Of a stretch of DNA of 64,000 bases, positions 47,598 to 59,936 are shown piece after piece. A program made the translations under genes and the position numbers. The DNA lies in NCBI GenBank assembly GCA_038503075.1, contig JBCAML010000001.1:4092001-4156000 (forward strand). Direction: 5' to 3'. How positions within the stretch are numbered: the first letter of the stretch is position 1; the number at the start of each line of letters is the position of its first letter. The notes beneath the pieces are model-generated. The model did not search any database. It had not been told where the DNA came from and worked only from the letters and a program-made list of their open reading frames with translations. Origin of the DNA: Gyromitra esculenta. Its lineage: Eukaryota > Ascomycota > Pezizomycetes > Pezizales > Discinaceae.

Positions 47598-50500
47598 ATG
47601 GCCACAGGACCAACGCCGGAGGATATCGAATCCTCGAGAGCTGGAGAAAATCTTCTGGACTATGAAGGAGGTGAAGCTTACGACCACGGCTGGATATCGC
47701 TTTTCTACTTTTCCGAAACACAGCATATTTTCGCGCTCGTAGCGGCGATATTTTTCGCCGTCCTCAGTGGTTTAATAGTTCCTGCGATGGCCATTATTAT
47801 GGGGAAGTCATTTGGATCCTTTGCAGCCTTTGGGGCAAATGAAATAGACTCGGATCAATTAGTTGCACAGGTTACTTTGCAAACCACCATGCTGGCAGCG
47901 CTGGGGGCAGCAAGCTGGATTCTGAGTGGCGCATTTTTTGCTTGTTGGGTAATTTTTGGGGAGTTGCAAGCAAAGGTGGCAAGGGAGAAGTTGTTTGAAG
48001 GTTTGGTAGATAAGGATATGGAATGGTTTGATATGAGGAAGAGCGGGATTGCGAGTTTGATATCAAGAGTTCAGACGTATGAAATAGATAATTTTCCTAC
48101 TTCTAAGTCATGGGACTCATGGAACTGACATCTGAAATTACTTAGTCAGACGAGAGAACTCCAAACAGCGGTTTCGCAGCCTTTAGGATTTTCAATACAG
48201 GCAATTGTCACTGCAGTGGTCTGTCTTTCTGTAGCCATTTATACCTGTTGGTCCTTGACTCTTGTCATCCTTCTAGGAATGCCATTCGCCTTAGGATTTC
48301 TTGCCGTTGTGTCTGCTCGTATACAATCCCACATAGACACACAAAAAGAGTACCTTGCAGAAGCAACTCGGATAGTAAATAGGGCCTTCACAGGTATAGA
48401 AACAGTCAAGGCGTTCAACGGACAACACTATGAACAAACTATGTTTGCGGCTGCGGTAGCACAGGCAGCAAAGGCTTATAGAGAGCAAGCACATGGCAGC
48501 GCTATGATAATTGGATTTATTAGATTGATAATTCTATCTATGTTCGTGCAAGGATTCTGGTATGGCGGTCGGCTTGCGAGGAAAGGTCAAGTAAGCGCCG
48601 AAGAGATTATGACTACATTCTGGTCGTGCTTGATGGCTATGCAGTCACTGGAGGTGATTTTACCACAGATGATAGTTTTGGAAAAAGGACGAGCTGCTGG
48701 AGCTGGTTTGAAGTCATTGCTGGTAAAATTTGAAAGAGGAAGGCAGGTTTTTAACATAAGAGGGGGGACTATTCCAAATAAATGCGAAGGGGAAATTGAG
48801 ATTCGAGATGTAAATTCGCACATTATATATCGAATTGGTTTATATTTCCATGCTAATTTGTCTGATCAGATTTCTTTCGCATATCCATCGCGCCCAGGCC
48901 AACTCGCACTGGATAAAGCTAGCTTCTTTATTCCTGCCCATGAGACTACATTCATTATTGGAAAAAGTGGTTCTGGTAAGAGTACCCTTGGGAATCTGAT
49001 CCTCAAAACTTACGAACCATTGTCGGGGACAATCACTTTTGATGGAACCCCTCTCCAGTGCATCGATTCCGAATGGCTGCGGAAAAACGTGACCCTAGTT
49101 CAGCAGAAGACTGTTTTATTCAACGAGACTATTTTCCGGAACATCGCTTTCGGTAGAAGGGACTATGAAAATGCTACTTGCGAACAAGTTCGAGAATCTT
49201 GTCGGATGTCGCTGCTAGAAGACACGCTTCGAGACTTTCCCCTTGGCCCTGATACTGTTGTTGGTGTTGGGGGGGAAGCGTTATCCGGGGGTCAACGTCA
49301 GCGGGTGAGATTGAATAACATCGCTTCCGCTGTCAGTTGAACGATACTAACTACGAGGAAATCGCAGGTCGCCTTAGCTCGCGCAATTATCCGAGATGCG
49401 CCTATATTAATACTCGATGAAGCTGTTAGTGCTCTGGATTATATGAGTAGATCCCTGGTGATGGACATGATCCATACATGGAGAAGGGGCAAAACAACAA
49501 TCATAATCACCCATGATATTGCACAAATTGAAGCAGAGGACTTTATTTATATCCTTGAAAGGGGAAATGTCATTCAGGATGGCTACAGGTCCGATCTAGA
49601 GCGTAGATCAGGCCCATTCCAGTCCTTTATGAGGGCATCCGGCACCAGGGAGAAAGAAAGAAAGAGGTCGCTCATCCCCGAACTAGATCCGGATTATGAA
49701 AGTGACGATCCTTCCATAGGGGATTCCATGGAAAAGAAAGCTTTCAGGGTCCCCGCGAAATCCTTAAAAAGCTCTATTGACGAGCTCGAACCTGTACTAG
49801 AACAGAAAAAGGGAAGATTGCTGAGACGAATGTCCTTTCCAACATCCATGAGAATAGAGATGACTCAACTTCCTGCAATCGGGGAACGAGTTAAAAGTCA
49901 GTCAAAGCTTTTTGATCGAAGGTTTAAAGGGAAAGGGTTACGTTTGAAGAACATACCTCTGTCCCCAAATATCGAAACAAGAGCGGTTATCCCCGCAACC
50001 TTCAGAAGAAACCCTGTTAGAAGTTTTGAATCGAAGAAAATTACTCTTAGGCAAATATTTAGTACCATCTGGCCCTTGCTAAATCTAGTAAATAGATTTC
50101 TCCTTATAATAGGTTTCATTGCTGCCTTTTTGCATGCTACAGCAACACCGGTGTTTTCGTTTACGCTCGCAAGACTTCTTCATTCATTCTTTGATCCGGA
50201 AAATCCTCCTTCCGAGTCAACTCGGTGGTCGATAATAGTCCTTGGAATCGCCATTGCAGATGCAATAAACAGCTACTTAGTCCATTATTTTTTAGAATAC
50301 GCTGCCCAATCCTGGGTGGATGCGCTCCGTATAAAATCATTAACCCGGATTCTAGACCAACCCCGCGTGTGGTTTGATGAGAACCTGGTGGGTGCCATAA
50401 CAGATGATATCGAAAAAAATGCCGAGGAAATGAGGAATCTCCTTGGACAGTTCGCCGGCCACGCCTTTGTTGGTGCCCTTATGATAGTCATAGGTATTGC

Positions 50501-51998
50501 TTGGAGTTTCACTGTGAGCTGGCAGTTGACAGCTGTCGGCGTGTCTATCGCTCCGGTGATGTATGCTGTAACCAGAGGCTTTGCATGTATTTCAGACAAG
50601 TGGGAGAGAAAGAGCAATGAAGCTGCTAGAACCGCTGGTGGGGTTTTTGAGGATACCATAACCAATATCAGGACCGTGAGAGCGTTAGGACTAGAAAGAT
50701 ACTTCAGAAAGAAATATTCGGGAGCTACGCATGCTGCCTCGAGAATTGGTATGAAGAGGTCTGTGATGACTGGAATTGGCTTTGGATTGTCAGATTCAAC
50801 CATTATGTTCGCATCAGGTATCTTCTTCAGGGCTCCTAAGATATCAAAGGTACTAACCATCGTTAGCTTTAATTTTCTGGTACGGAGCGATCCTGATTGA
50901 TAAAGATAGGTATTCTCTCGAGGAAATTCTGACCGTCTTCACCCTTTTGCTCTTCTCTCTAGCGGGTGCAAATACTATGGTCGGATTCAGTAATCCTCTC
51001 CACAACCCTTTCTCGCCTGTTATATGCTGATCTGTTTACAGTCCCACAAATTAACAATAGTAAGGACACTGCAAGACGTGTTCTTCGACTATACAACTTA
51101 CCTCGTAGTTCTCACGAAACTCACGGTAATCGGCATTTTCAATGCCAGGGGGCTATTGGTTTCAGCAACGTCCATTTCGTGTACCCCACTCGCCCAAACG
51201 CAGTGGTTCTTCGGGGCTTTAGTCTAGATATTTCGGCTGGTGAATGTGTTGCTATAGCTGGGTAAGCAAAAAACAGAAGCAATAAGTTGAACGGTCAGCA
51301 ATCACCTAACCTAAATAATTACGTACAGCATCTCAGGTTCTGGAAAATCTACACTCGCTGCTCTCCTACAACGCTTCTATTGTTCCTCTGAGGGCATAAT
51401 AACAATCGATGGCTGTCCAATCCAAGATCTCGACGTGTTCTCCCTTCGTTCCCAGATGGCGATCGTTTCTCAGTCACCTGTCTTATTCAATGTCAGCATT
51501 CACGACAACATTTCCTACGGAAGCGAGCATACCCACTGGGAAGTTGAGCGAGCTGCGAGAGCAGCCGGGATTCACGAGTTCGTCGTGAGTCTCCCAGACG
51601 GGTACAATACCCATCTAGGGGATAATGGGAGTCATCTATCTGGCGGGCAAGCACAGAGACTGGCTGTTGCAAGGGCACTCGTTCGAAACCCGACAATCTT
51701 AATTCTAGACGAATGCACTAGTAATCTAGATTCTGAGAGTGCGAAGGTCATCCAAGAGAGTATCAGTTACCTTGTTAGCAGAGGGGGGATTAGCGGGAAA
51801 AGGATGACCGTGATCCTCATTACCCATAGCCAGGAGATGATGCAGTGCGCGGGGAGGATTGTAGTGCTGGGTCACGGGGAAGTGGTAGAGTGTGGCACCC
51901 TAGCAGAGTTGTTAGAGCATGGAGGAGAGCTTCATAGATTACTGAACCGGGGAGAAGGAGCAGAACTCTCGCCCGTCGCGGATTTTGGGAACATGTAA
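47598..51998 (+). CDS. STE6: Full-length ABC transporter, STE6-type a-factor pheromone exporter
   Basis: A (TMD-NBD)2 ABC-B transporter of 1346 aa. Seven exons (47598..48076, 48146..48809, 48870..49304, 49368..50817, 50867..50989, 51042..51261, 51329..51998) join in frame across GT-AG introns; the 60-bp second intron (GTAAAT to GATCAG) is a multiple of three and reads through, so it could be missed. NBD1 has Walker A GKSGSGKST (about 412-420), signature LSGGQRQR and Walker B ILILDEAVSALD (from 539). NBD2 has Walker A GISGSGKST (about 1124), signature LSGGQAQR, ILILDECTSNLD and the H-loop ITHS. Both sites look catalytically intact. RELQTAVSQPLGFSIQ in the first TMD and the long charged linker after NBD1 suggest the fungal STE6/AtrD pheromone-exporter group over general multidrug pumps, but substrate is inferred. 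It stands alone in AT-rich, gene-poor DNA. Confidence 0.88.
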
Positions 51999-54183
51999 AG
52001 CCCAGATTTCATATACTATCACTTTAGCTACGTAATCTTTAGAAAATTTGGAGGTTACATCGTCAATGTGTTTTCGTATTTTGGGCGAACCAGTTTGCCT
52101 TCCAGGGTTGAGGGGTTCAGGTTTACCCTGTACAGCTCAAAGAGTCAAATACAGAGCAAATTCGCTTGTATTTACCTCTACTATCCAGTGTGCCAGGATA
52201 CCCTCCATAAAATCCATGCAAGCCTGTTTCCCTGTCAACCTTCCTTTTTCAGTGTCCCGAGAACCTGCCATAATCACAACATAATGTCCTTTGATATATG
52301 TAGTCCCCGAAATCTAGGTATCCGATCGCTCTTCGGTCAACACCGTCCCCAAAAACCTCAAATTCTGTACCTTTGTTCTACCACAACTACATAAAAACAA
52401 AAATATGTCTAACCAAGTAAATTGCGAAGCGCTGCTGTAGGACGAACTAAAGGACATTGTCGCTAAATGGCATTCTCAAGCACATATAGTAGAACATGAG
52501 TATACTTCTAGCCCCTTTGAGTAGTATCTAGCTTAAAAGCTGGTAGTTACAAGGGGGTTTTCCCCAACCCCTTGCGGAGCACTTATTTTCAAGCACTTGG
52601 TTTAGGCTCGGAGCCCCGACTTTTCTGTGTTTTTCCACCAGTAGATATTTCAGGTTTCTCGTTGGCGATGGACGTTCTAGATACGAAGATCTGGACCCCT
52701 CCAAGAGGAAAGAGTTGTTAGAGCGGATTGCCATGGAATTACCACGGTCATAACCATGGGATATATGAGTGCTAGCTCGGAATCCGAGTGAAGTCATCGT
52801 GTCAGCTGTAGCAGTCATGTGAACTATCAAGGCCACCAGACCAGAGCCAAGCAGATGAAAAATTTCGATCGTGTTACAAAAGATAGTATTCCAAAGCTCC
52901 TCCCTCTCCCTCCTAATTCTCACGCTCCAAAGACACTGGATATGAAGGCTATCTGCTCTCCTGGGTTGGCTCAGACACCGCCCGGACGGAGTTTACAGGC
53001 CTCCTGATCTCGCCCTCACTCTCGCTTTCATACGAACCTAAATGACGCTTTGTTAACACCAAAACCTGGCACAAGCTTCCCTTCATTCGTTTTCAGGCCA
53101 AATACTAAGTAAAGCGCTATTCTTATCACCTCGGGCTCTCTGCATGCCACTGATTTAATTGGTGAGAAACCACCGTTATCCTTTGCTTGGTTAGACCGGT
53201 GGCGACTACAATTAAATAACCATACTAAGGTGTCGTGAAATCTGGTCACGAACGACGGTATATACGCGCGTGATCACCAGCAAATTCAAACCCAGTTCCT
53301 TTTACAAACCCTATGGAGATAAGATTAGGTAATTTTTTCGATAGTGAGAAAAACAACTCAGAACATGGAGCGATAGAACCATCAATCGTGCTGAAGTTCG
53401 TTCGAATTCGTTCGCGATGGGTTGCTGGTTTCAAGTCTGTTTCACGCCACCTCACACTGGGCTTCAGTACACGAAAGTTACATAGCCGCTAGATTCGTTT
53501 GCGGCATGGCAACACGATAACAGGACCAAAAATCAACGAGCTTCGCTTCACAGAATAAAGATACTCAGCAGTATCTAAAATAAATATTTCTAGTTTAAAA
53601 AGGAGCTTTCAACGGTTTAGTCCAGCCAATTTTCTCCTCTGGCTTGTTCTCGTGGCGCCGGTTGTGATGGTATACAAGTCTGATTTAGGTTTTCCAACGG
53701 TAATAGCGGCCGGGTAACTTCTACCTGGTAGGGCTGTAGATCTCCCGCAGCGCCACAGCAACGGACTAGAGACGCGAGGCGGATTGCCTAAATGAAACGC
53801 CTCCAGTCAGAAAGATTGCCAGTATCAGCCACTTGAGCAAACTTGAGATATGAGGTTAAAGATGAACTGATTCTAGGTTTCGCCGGAGCGCTTAACAGTT
53901 CTATGTGCCTACGTGTAGTCTCGTCACCAAATCCCACGCTCACTTTTGGATGGGCCCGAAACATGGAGAAAAGCAGTTTTTGGACTATAGCTGCATGCGT
54001 GATGGACGATCTTAGCCAAACTTGGGAGGGTGAAGGTCTATTAGCGTCATTAGTCATAGCTCAGTCAGCGACGTATGATGGGGGTATAAGATCCCCTCGT
54101 GAATCTGGAGAGGTCAGCGAATAGGTTTTGTTTTGACTCCAAGACATCTTCGGTTCTGTTTTCTATGCATGTCTGGGTTCAAA

Positions 54184-54199
54184 CTAACAAGTTAGGTCT
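54184..54199 (-). repeat. Copy 3 (inverted) of dispersed AGACCTAACTTGTTAG motif
   Basis: Exact 16-bp match on the minus strand to the copies at 17138 and 20963; 18 bp shared with the latter. Confidence 0.5.
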
Positions 54200-54645
54200 G
54201 GTGACGAGACTGGGATTCAACCCAAATTTTAAGGATCACATTAGTTACACTAAGTGCATGTAGTCAGCAATTCATCGAAGTACTAAACTATATGGCTGCG
54301 TTTAGGGCGAAAGCCAGCACTCGGCTGCGCGGCATCGAGTGAGAGTATGTGACTTTCTGTGAGATCTCGAATGTCGTTCATTGAACTACAAGCGCACTAT
54401 TATATGCACAGGTGAGCCGCGTTATCGTTGTACTATACATTTGGGCTGAAATCCCCTGCTAGCCGAAAGCCCTCTAATCGAAAAAACCAAAGGTGGTGAT
54501 AGAAAAATGGTCATTCTCTGTCATCTTCTCGCTCAAAACCCCTACCGCCTCACTCACTAATGGCCTATCTATTCCCTTATGTCACAATCGGTTTTCCCTA
54601 CCCAGCTTGGGTGCCACCGGTAACCCTGCATACTGATAACATGCA

Positions 54646-54738
54646 CAAGCGTATAGGGGGTGGAGTTAGACTGGCTAGGATACCGAAAAATCGTCATGGC
54701 TGAACACCCTGGCAGCCTGCATCCGTACCATATGCTTG
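54646..54738. mobile_element. Short inverted-repeat element, copy B of a two-copy family
   Basis: The ends CAAGCGTATAGGGGG and, inverted, CAAGCATATGGTAC pair as short terminal repeats. The interior CGTCATGGCTGAACACCCTGGC matches the interior of the element at 40549-40659 with mostly transitions. The right flank is TA and the left is CA. It is shorter than copy A because of small internal deletions. Confidence 0.6.
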
Positions 54739-56980
54739 TACCAGATAATCCTAAAGTTTGTTTTACCGACCGGAATGGCCACGTGGAGCCATGATAGACG
54801 GATGCCCTTGCTTTTTTACGCCACTAGCGCGCGGTATATATGTCGAATTACCGCGTGTTGTTCCAATTGTTGCTTCATCCCTGTAGATGATGAGAAAGAA
54901 GCTTATCTGGGCATTCGTCCGTCAATATTCGGTTGCGCAAAAGTTAATACAAGCCCTGCTGGCGCCAAAAGGGGATCCATTGGCGTTTTCTGTATTTAAG
55001 GTTGTGGAAAATATCATCGCCGACAAGAAAGAAACTAGGATATGCCGGACCTAACCAGGTTTGGAATCCTACGGTTTTTCAGCTCCGACCTCATTCCTTG
55101 CTCGTGCCATAGGCGACCCGTTATAATATTGATATTCAAGATGCCAGAAACTGGCGTGGGTGCGGAAACCTCCATATCGCAATGCTCTCGAGCTTCTGTA
55201 TTCGGAAATTCAAGACATACACATGTAGTTGCTTGCTGTCGGAAAAGTAAAACATTCAGAGCCAGTGGGAGAAAGACCTAATGGGGTTGAGAGGAAAGGA
55301 GGTTGGATAACACACCCCGTAAGGTATGAAAACGTATTGGTGAAGCATAATCTTCAGTAGGATACGCTTGTGTGCGGGAGTTGTATGTAAAACCTCTACC
55401 ACTTTCACTATTACTTTATATAGCCAACTACCAATAAAACACTGCTAGCTTATCTCGGCGAAACTACACGTATGGAGCTATACTTACTTGGGGAGCTATA
55501 GGCAGAAAGGTACTTTGGAAGTCGTCAGTTAGTGTATGAGTAAAATCATAAGTAGAAGAAAGTCGTCAGGTATGAGATCAATTTGTGAACAGTCATCTAT
55601 AAGTAAACTATCTTGTGTTTCTACGCCCTAACTGGCAGGAAATTTATGCATTTCCAAGTCTTGTAGAGGCAATTGAACTGGGGAATTGGAACCCACGTCG
55701 TTAATCATAAAAAATCACTCGATATTACTCCATTGGCGTTTATTGCACGACCCATTTACTAGTTTACTATTTCATTAGCTATTCATTGCACAGAGCAAAT
55801 ATATATATAATCTCTATAACTAACATTTAGTCTGAATTTATGGTCGATTCTCGAACGGACCCTCCCCCTGTCGAACATTGATGATGTATACAGCGGGTGA
55901 ATGCTTCCTAAACATTTCTCAGGGAGTATTGAGTCAACTGGCCAACAAGCGAAACACCAGGAGACAAAAAAAAGATATGTTTTCGCCTTTCTATCTTTTT
56001 GATGAGCGATACGCTGGTAGGAGGTAAAACACCACACCCAGTGACAAAAGGCTCCACTCCGGAACAGGGGCTGGGGTTCCTTCTCGAGGCAAACCAATAT
56101 ATATGATGCTAGAGCGATTCGAACTCGAACCTTTGCCTCTCCGGACAACCCAGCTGCGATTCTATAGCGATCCACTGGTATCGCTTGGGCTGAATATATA
56201 TATTTCTTAACGGGTTTCAAGGCAGCTCTTCTGATAAACAGTAAGCTATATATTTTCTCTCCTAGGTATCAGCATTAACATCGCTGCTACCACCACCACC
56301 GCAGCTGGCTGTACTCTGTGTAACTTTATTTTATCTTGAATGTAGGTTTACGCTAGTATTCTTATGGACTTATTCCCATGTTATATCGAAGTCAAGCCAT
56401 CTCCATGAGAAATCACTCGACTGCCGCTGCGTGTGTCAATCACAGCCGGCAGAGAGCCTGGAATGTTGGAATTGCCACAAATGGGGGGAGAGTAGTAGAG
56501 GATTTCTCACTCGCCTGATTTGGTCTTGTATATTTGGATCTAAGTTTAAGGGACATTTCGGTTGCCATATTACGCAATGCAACTCTCATCTAGCACCCAC
56601 ACATTTATTCATTGGGTGTATAGCTCTAGGGACTTTATGACATCCGCAATACAACTCAAAGAAGGTATTTGGGAGAGCAGGGTTTACACGTCAGGATAAT
56701 ACCATTTAGCACTCGAAGGAAACTCATGGAATATATGTACATACGTTTAAGAGGATGTGCGAGAGTTGAGAAATCTAGACAGAATGTGCATTTATGGCGT
56801 CGATATTTTTCTTTGGTTATTGCTTTTCCTGATATCGACATGAATTTCTTCCTATTCTGTGGCACCTTGTTTGCTGTGCCGTTTTCATTCCATTCGACCA
56901 AGAACAAAAATCAAAAAAAAGTCTATGACTTACCCCCATAAGCATTGGACTTAACCTCTAGGCTTGCATAAAGCCATCCT

Positions 56981-57958
56981 TCACAGCTTCTGCCCCGTCT
57001 TTGAGTCAACCTCCACAACCTGATCAATCCCGTCGTACGCCGGCAATTCCAATCCATACTTCTCGCAAATATACGGCGCCACAAACCTCCCGCCAATAAA
57101 ATGTCTCCCCTTAAAGTGCTTCGCGAGCGGTTTCGGCGCCGTCAAGCTCACCAGCGCATCTGGATAAAAACCCTTCCCGGGCCCTTCCTCTGGGGGGCCA
57201 GCCTCAATATCCCACGAACTCGGCGCATCGACCGAGGTGACGGGGATTTTAGTTTCTGCAAGCGCACGGATGACGGAGGGGAAAGGTTCGCGGACCCCGC
57301 CAGAGAAGGAGAAGCCGAAGATGGCGTCGATGACGTGGTGCGTGTCTTTCAGCGCGCCATGAAAGTCGTCGGTGAATGGGACACCGAGGGTCTTGAGTTG
57401 GATTGTGAGACGTTGAAAGATCTCGCTGGAGGATTGTTTGGGGTAGTAGATGGTGGGCTGGTAGGAATAGTGGTAGAGATGACGGGCTGCCACGAGGCCG
57501 TCACCACCGTTGTTTCCGCTATGGGGTGTTAGGTGGGCTGTGTTTTGGGGTGGATGAGTGACTTACGGGCCACAGGCTATGAGGATCTTGCGACCTTTGC
57601 TGGGAGGGTGGAGTTTGTATACTGGGCTGTGTTAATTTTTGTTTATTCCAGGGATGGTGTGTTGTGAATAGCAGCTGGAGGAATACCAGCTTGAGAAACA
57701 GAGAGCCTGTAAACATATTAGGTTTCTCCATTCACTCAACAGCTTGTTTGAAGGATAGGCACAGTGGATCGAGATTATATACAGAATCCACGCACCCTGC
57801 CAGCTCCATGAGCTGGTCAATAGAGAATCCGCCAGTACTCATGAGCTCTTTATCCAGCGCCATGGCACTTTTAGCGGAAAGCGTCTAGTAGTACGTGTAG
57901 TTAGCTAAGGATGCAAAATAATTACTAAGGATGGTAGACAACGTGCTTTAAACGCCAT
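56981..57958 (-). CDS. NAD(P)H-hydrate epimerase (YjeF N-terminal domain)
   Basis: This metabolite-repair enzyme interconverts the R and S forms of hydrated NADH and NADPH so that the NAD(P)HX dehydratase can restore them. Exons are 57958..57947, 57884..57796, 57706..57687, 57621..57567 and 57518..56981, giving 237 aa, the usual size. Family motifs are present: LMSTGGFSIDQLMELAGLS near the N-terminus, GPGNNGGDGL (substrate and ion binding), DAIFGFSFSGGVREPF, and SVDAPSSWDIE. The tiny third exon is 20 bp. The first intron needs a GC donor (AAA then GCACGT) to join MAFK to TLSAKSAMALDKEL, which fits the family start; otherwise translation could begin at the internal ATG of ALDKEL. It is transcribed divergently from the SWIB gene across about 830 bp. 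A separate dehydratase gene is not in the window. Confidence 0.9.
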
Positions 57959-58786
57959 TATTAAGTGTAATTTGGATATCTAGAGGAATTTAAAGATTCT
58001 TGATTACGAATTGAGGTGTTGATGGCTGGCGGGGTTGAGCTATCGCGATTGCTGCATTGAAGGATTCGATATACGATGACATCATCCATCTTGGGCAGAC
58101 GATAACGCTCTGAAATGTATCAGTTCATCTCGTAATACAAGAATAAAGGCAGCTGAACCTCTGCCAGTGAGGGCTTCACCACAAAACCAGTATCCAAAGC
58201 TCGCACTCGAGTTCAGACGGTTTGCGAGAGACAGCGAAGTCAGCGTTGAGGCTCTGATCTTATCAGATTGCGGGTTGCGAACTGACCCAGGCACACGAGC
58301 TGCTGCGGGATGCAATCATCGTTGGATTGCGAGCAGAAGAGAACATCAGACACAATCAAGGGCTGCTCTCTTCTCCCTCTCCCTCTCCCTCTCCCTCCTC
58401 TCCTCTCCTCTTTCTCCCATCCTTTCCTCTTCTTCGCCGGGTGAATGCCGGCACCTGAGTGATGGTACATGACCCAGCCACAACATCTCAGCCACTCGCT
58501 TCGCACACACCAGCCACATTGTCTCGTATGCTCTAGACTGCACAACGCTAAATCCGAGCCCTAACCCCTCCTCTTCTTGCGTTTCACCCCAGCCACCGCT
58601 CCTCCGTCCAACGACAGGAAAGAGGGCATCGCGAATACCTACGCTCCAACCTCCCCCACCCTTCCCCACTTCCCCCACTCTCATCTCGTCATCGCCCTTC
58701 CCCCCCAACCGTTTAGGGCTCGAGTTTATATCCTTGATGCCCGGAACTTCCCTGGTGTCCAATCCAACATCCTAGGCCTTGCTCAA
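57959..58786. promoter_or_regulatory. Divergent intergenic region between NAD(P)HX epimerase and SWIB gene
   Basis: About 830 bp separating two divergently transcribed housekeeping genes, so both promoters lie here. It contains a strong pyrimidine tract with CTCCCT repeats (58373-58411) and further CT-rich sequence up to the SWIB start, as is common upstream of constitutively expressed fungal genes. No specific factor site is claimed. Confidence 0.55.
58373..58411. repeat. CTCCCT microsatellite
   Basis: A run of CTCCCT/CTCTCC units, nearly pure pyrimidine, in the divergent promoter. Confidence 0.8.
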
Positions 58787-59936
58787 ATGGCTTCGACTGC
58801 ATGTACTGCTCCTTCTTCTTCTCTTCCTCATTTCTGTGCTGCTGCTGCTGCTTGCTCCGAAAGCACAAGTCACGAATCATAATTACTAACTAGAAATCCC
58901 CTATGCACAAATAGTGACCGAGGAAGCAAAGACACAGGTATATATCCGTCTTATGAAGCTATTTGGTTCACGAATTGATCGGTCCGCTGGTGCGCGCAGT
59001 TCATCCCGATTATCGACGCAATTCTCTACGCTTCAGACCTTTCTACCGTATCAGTCAAGTCCGTTCGCACTGGTCTACAATCGCAACTTGGCTATGACAT
59101 AACTGCCCAAAAGGCAAGTTTCCCCGCCTCCTTCCCAAGATCAATCGCCAGCTTTCTTTTTACTCGGCGCAATTTCTAAATTTTGCGCAGAAAGCTATCA
59201 ATGCTCTCATTAAAAAGCGCTTCGACAAGAGCCTCGCCGATAAGGAAGCTGAGACGGAACCAAAGGATCAAGACACGGGCGACGACGCAGATGAAGACAT
59301 AAAACCCGAGAACGAGGAAAGCTCGAGCGTTAAGGCTGAGGAGGAGGATGAAGATGACGATGAAGCGGTCTACAGCGTGAAGGGGGAAGATGGTGTTGCG
59401 GCGCCAAAGCTTAAGAGGTCAGCATCATCACTCGACGAAGACGCACGGTTGGCGGCGGAGTTGCACGCTCAGTTGAACGGAGGCAGACCTAGTAGGCACA
59501 AGAAGAAGGTTCCGAAAACGACGCCGAAAAAGAAGGCTGGAAGGAAGAGTGACGAGACGGTGAAATCAGATGGGTCAGATCGCGCGAAACCGGAAAAGAA
59601 AAAGAGGAAGATGAATCCTAATAGTCCGTTCAATGCGCCGTTGATCCTCTCGGAACCGTTATCAAATTTCCTCGGAGAATCACAGCTGTCCCGCCCGGAA
59701 ACTGTGAAACGGATATGGCAGTACGTTAGAGAGCGCGGACTACAAGATCCCGAGGATCGTCGGTATATTCTGTGCGACGATTCCATGAAGCCGATATTTG
59801 GAAACAAGATCCACATGTTGTGCGTTTCCTTCCTAGAATCAATCCTTTCCTTGGCCAACTTTCCTAACAACATATTTGTAGCACGATGAACAAGGTTCTA
59901 TCGCAGAACATGTACAAGCCGGAAGAGAAGGTATAG
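58787..59936 (+). CDS. DEK-C and SWIB/MDM2 domain protein (UAF30/TRI1-like)
   Basis: A probable nuclear protein of 278 aa related to yeast Uaf30 (rDNA upstream activation factor) and its paralogue Tri1. Exons are 58787..58802, 58915..58937, 59000..59113, 59191..59819 and 59882..59936. The first is only 16 bp (MASTA plus one base) and the second 23 bp; the chosen junctions give an unbroken DEK-C-like domain (IIDAILYASDLSTVSVKSVR, LGYDITAQK, INALIKKRFDKS) at about residues 12-65. Intron 3 uses a consensus GC donor (AAAAG then GCAAGT). A long acidic then Lys-rich linker with likely nuclear-localisation signals (PKKKAGRK, KPEKKKRK) leads to a SWIB domain from about residue 199 (PLSNFLGESQLSRPETVKRIW, DDSMKPIFG, HMFTMNKVLSQN). 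It is convergent with the eS30 gene. Confidence 0.88.

Larger units (their letters stand above)
51999..56980. other. Gene-poor stretch downstream of the ABC transporter
   Basis: About 5 kb with no gene I can support. It contains the 93-bp inverted-repeat element at 54646, the inverted AGACCTAACTTGTTAG motif at 54184, and a few 70-130 codon frames without protein-like signals. The two bordering genes converge, so this is 3' flank on both sides. Confidence 0.4.

Noticed and set aside
52528..52923. 131-codon minus-strand ORF downstream of the ABC transporter
   Set aside because: No homology I recognise, no splice support, and composition like the surrounding non-coding DNA.
56100..56200. GTTCGAGTTCGAATC region resembling a tRNA T-arm
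   Set aside because: The stem bases flanking the loop are not complementary and no cloverleaf forms.
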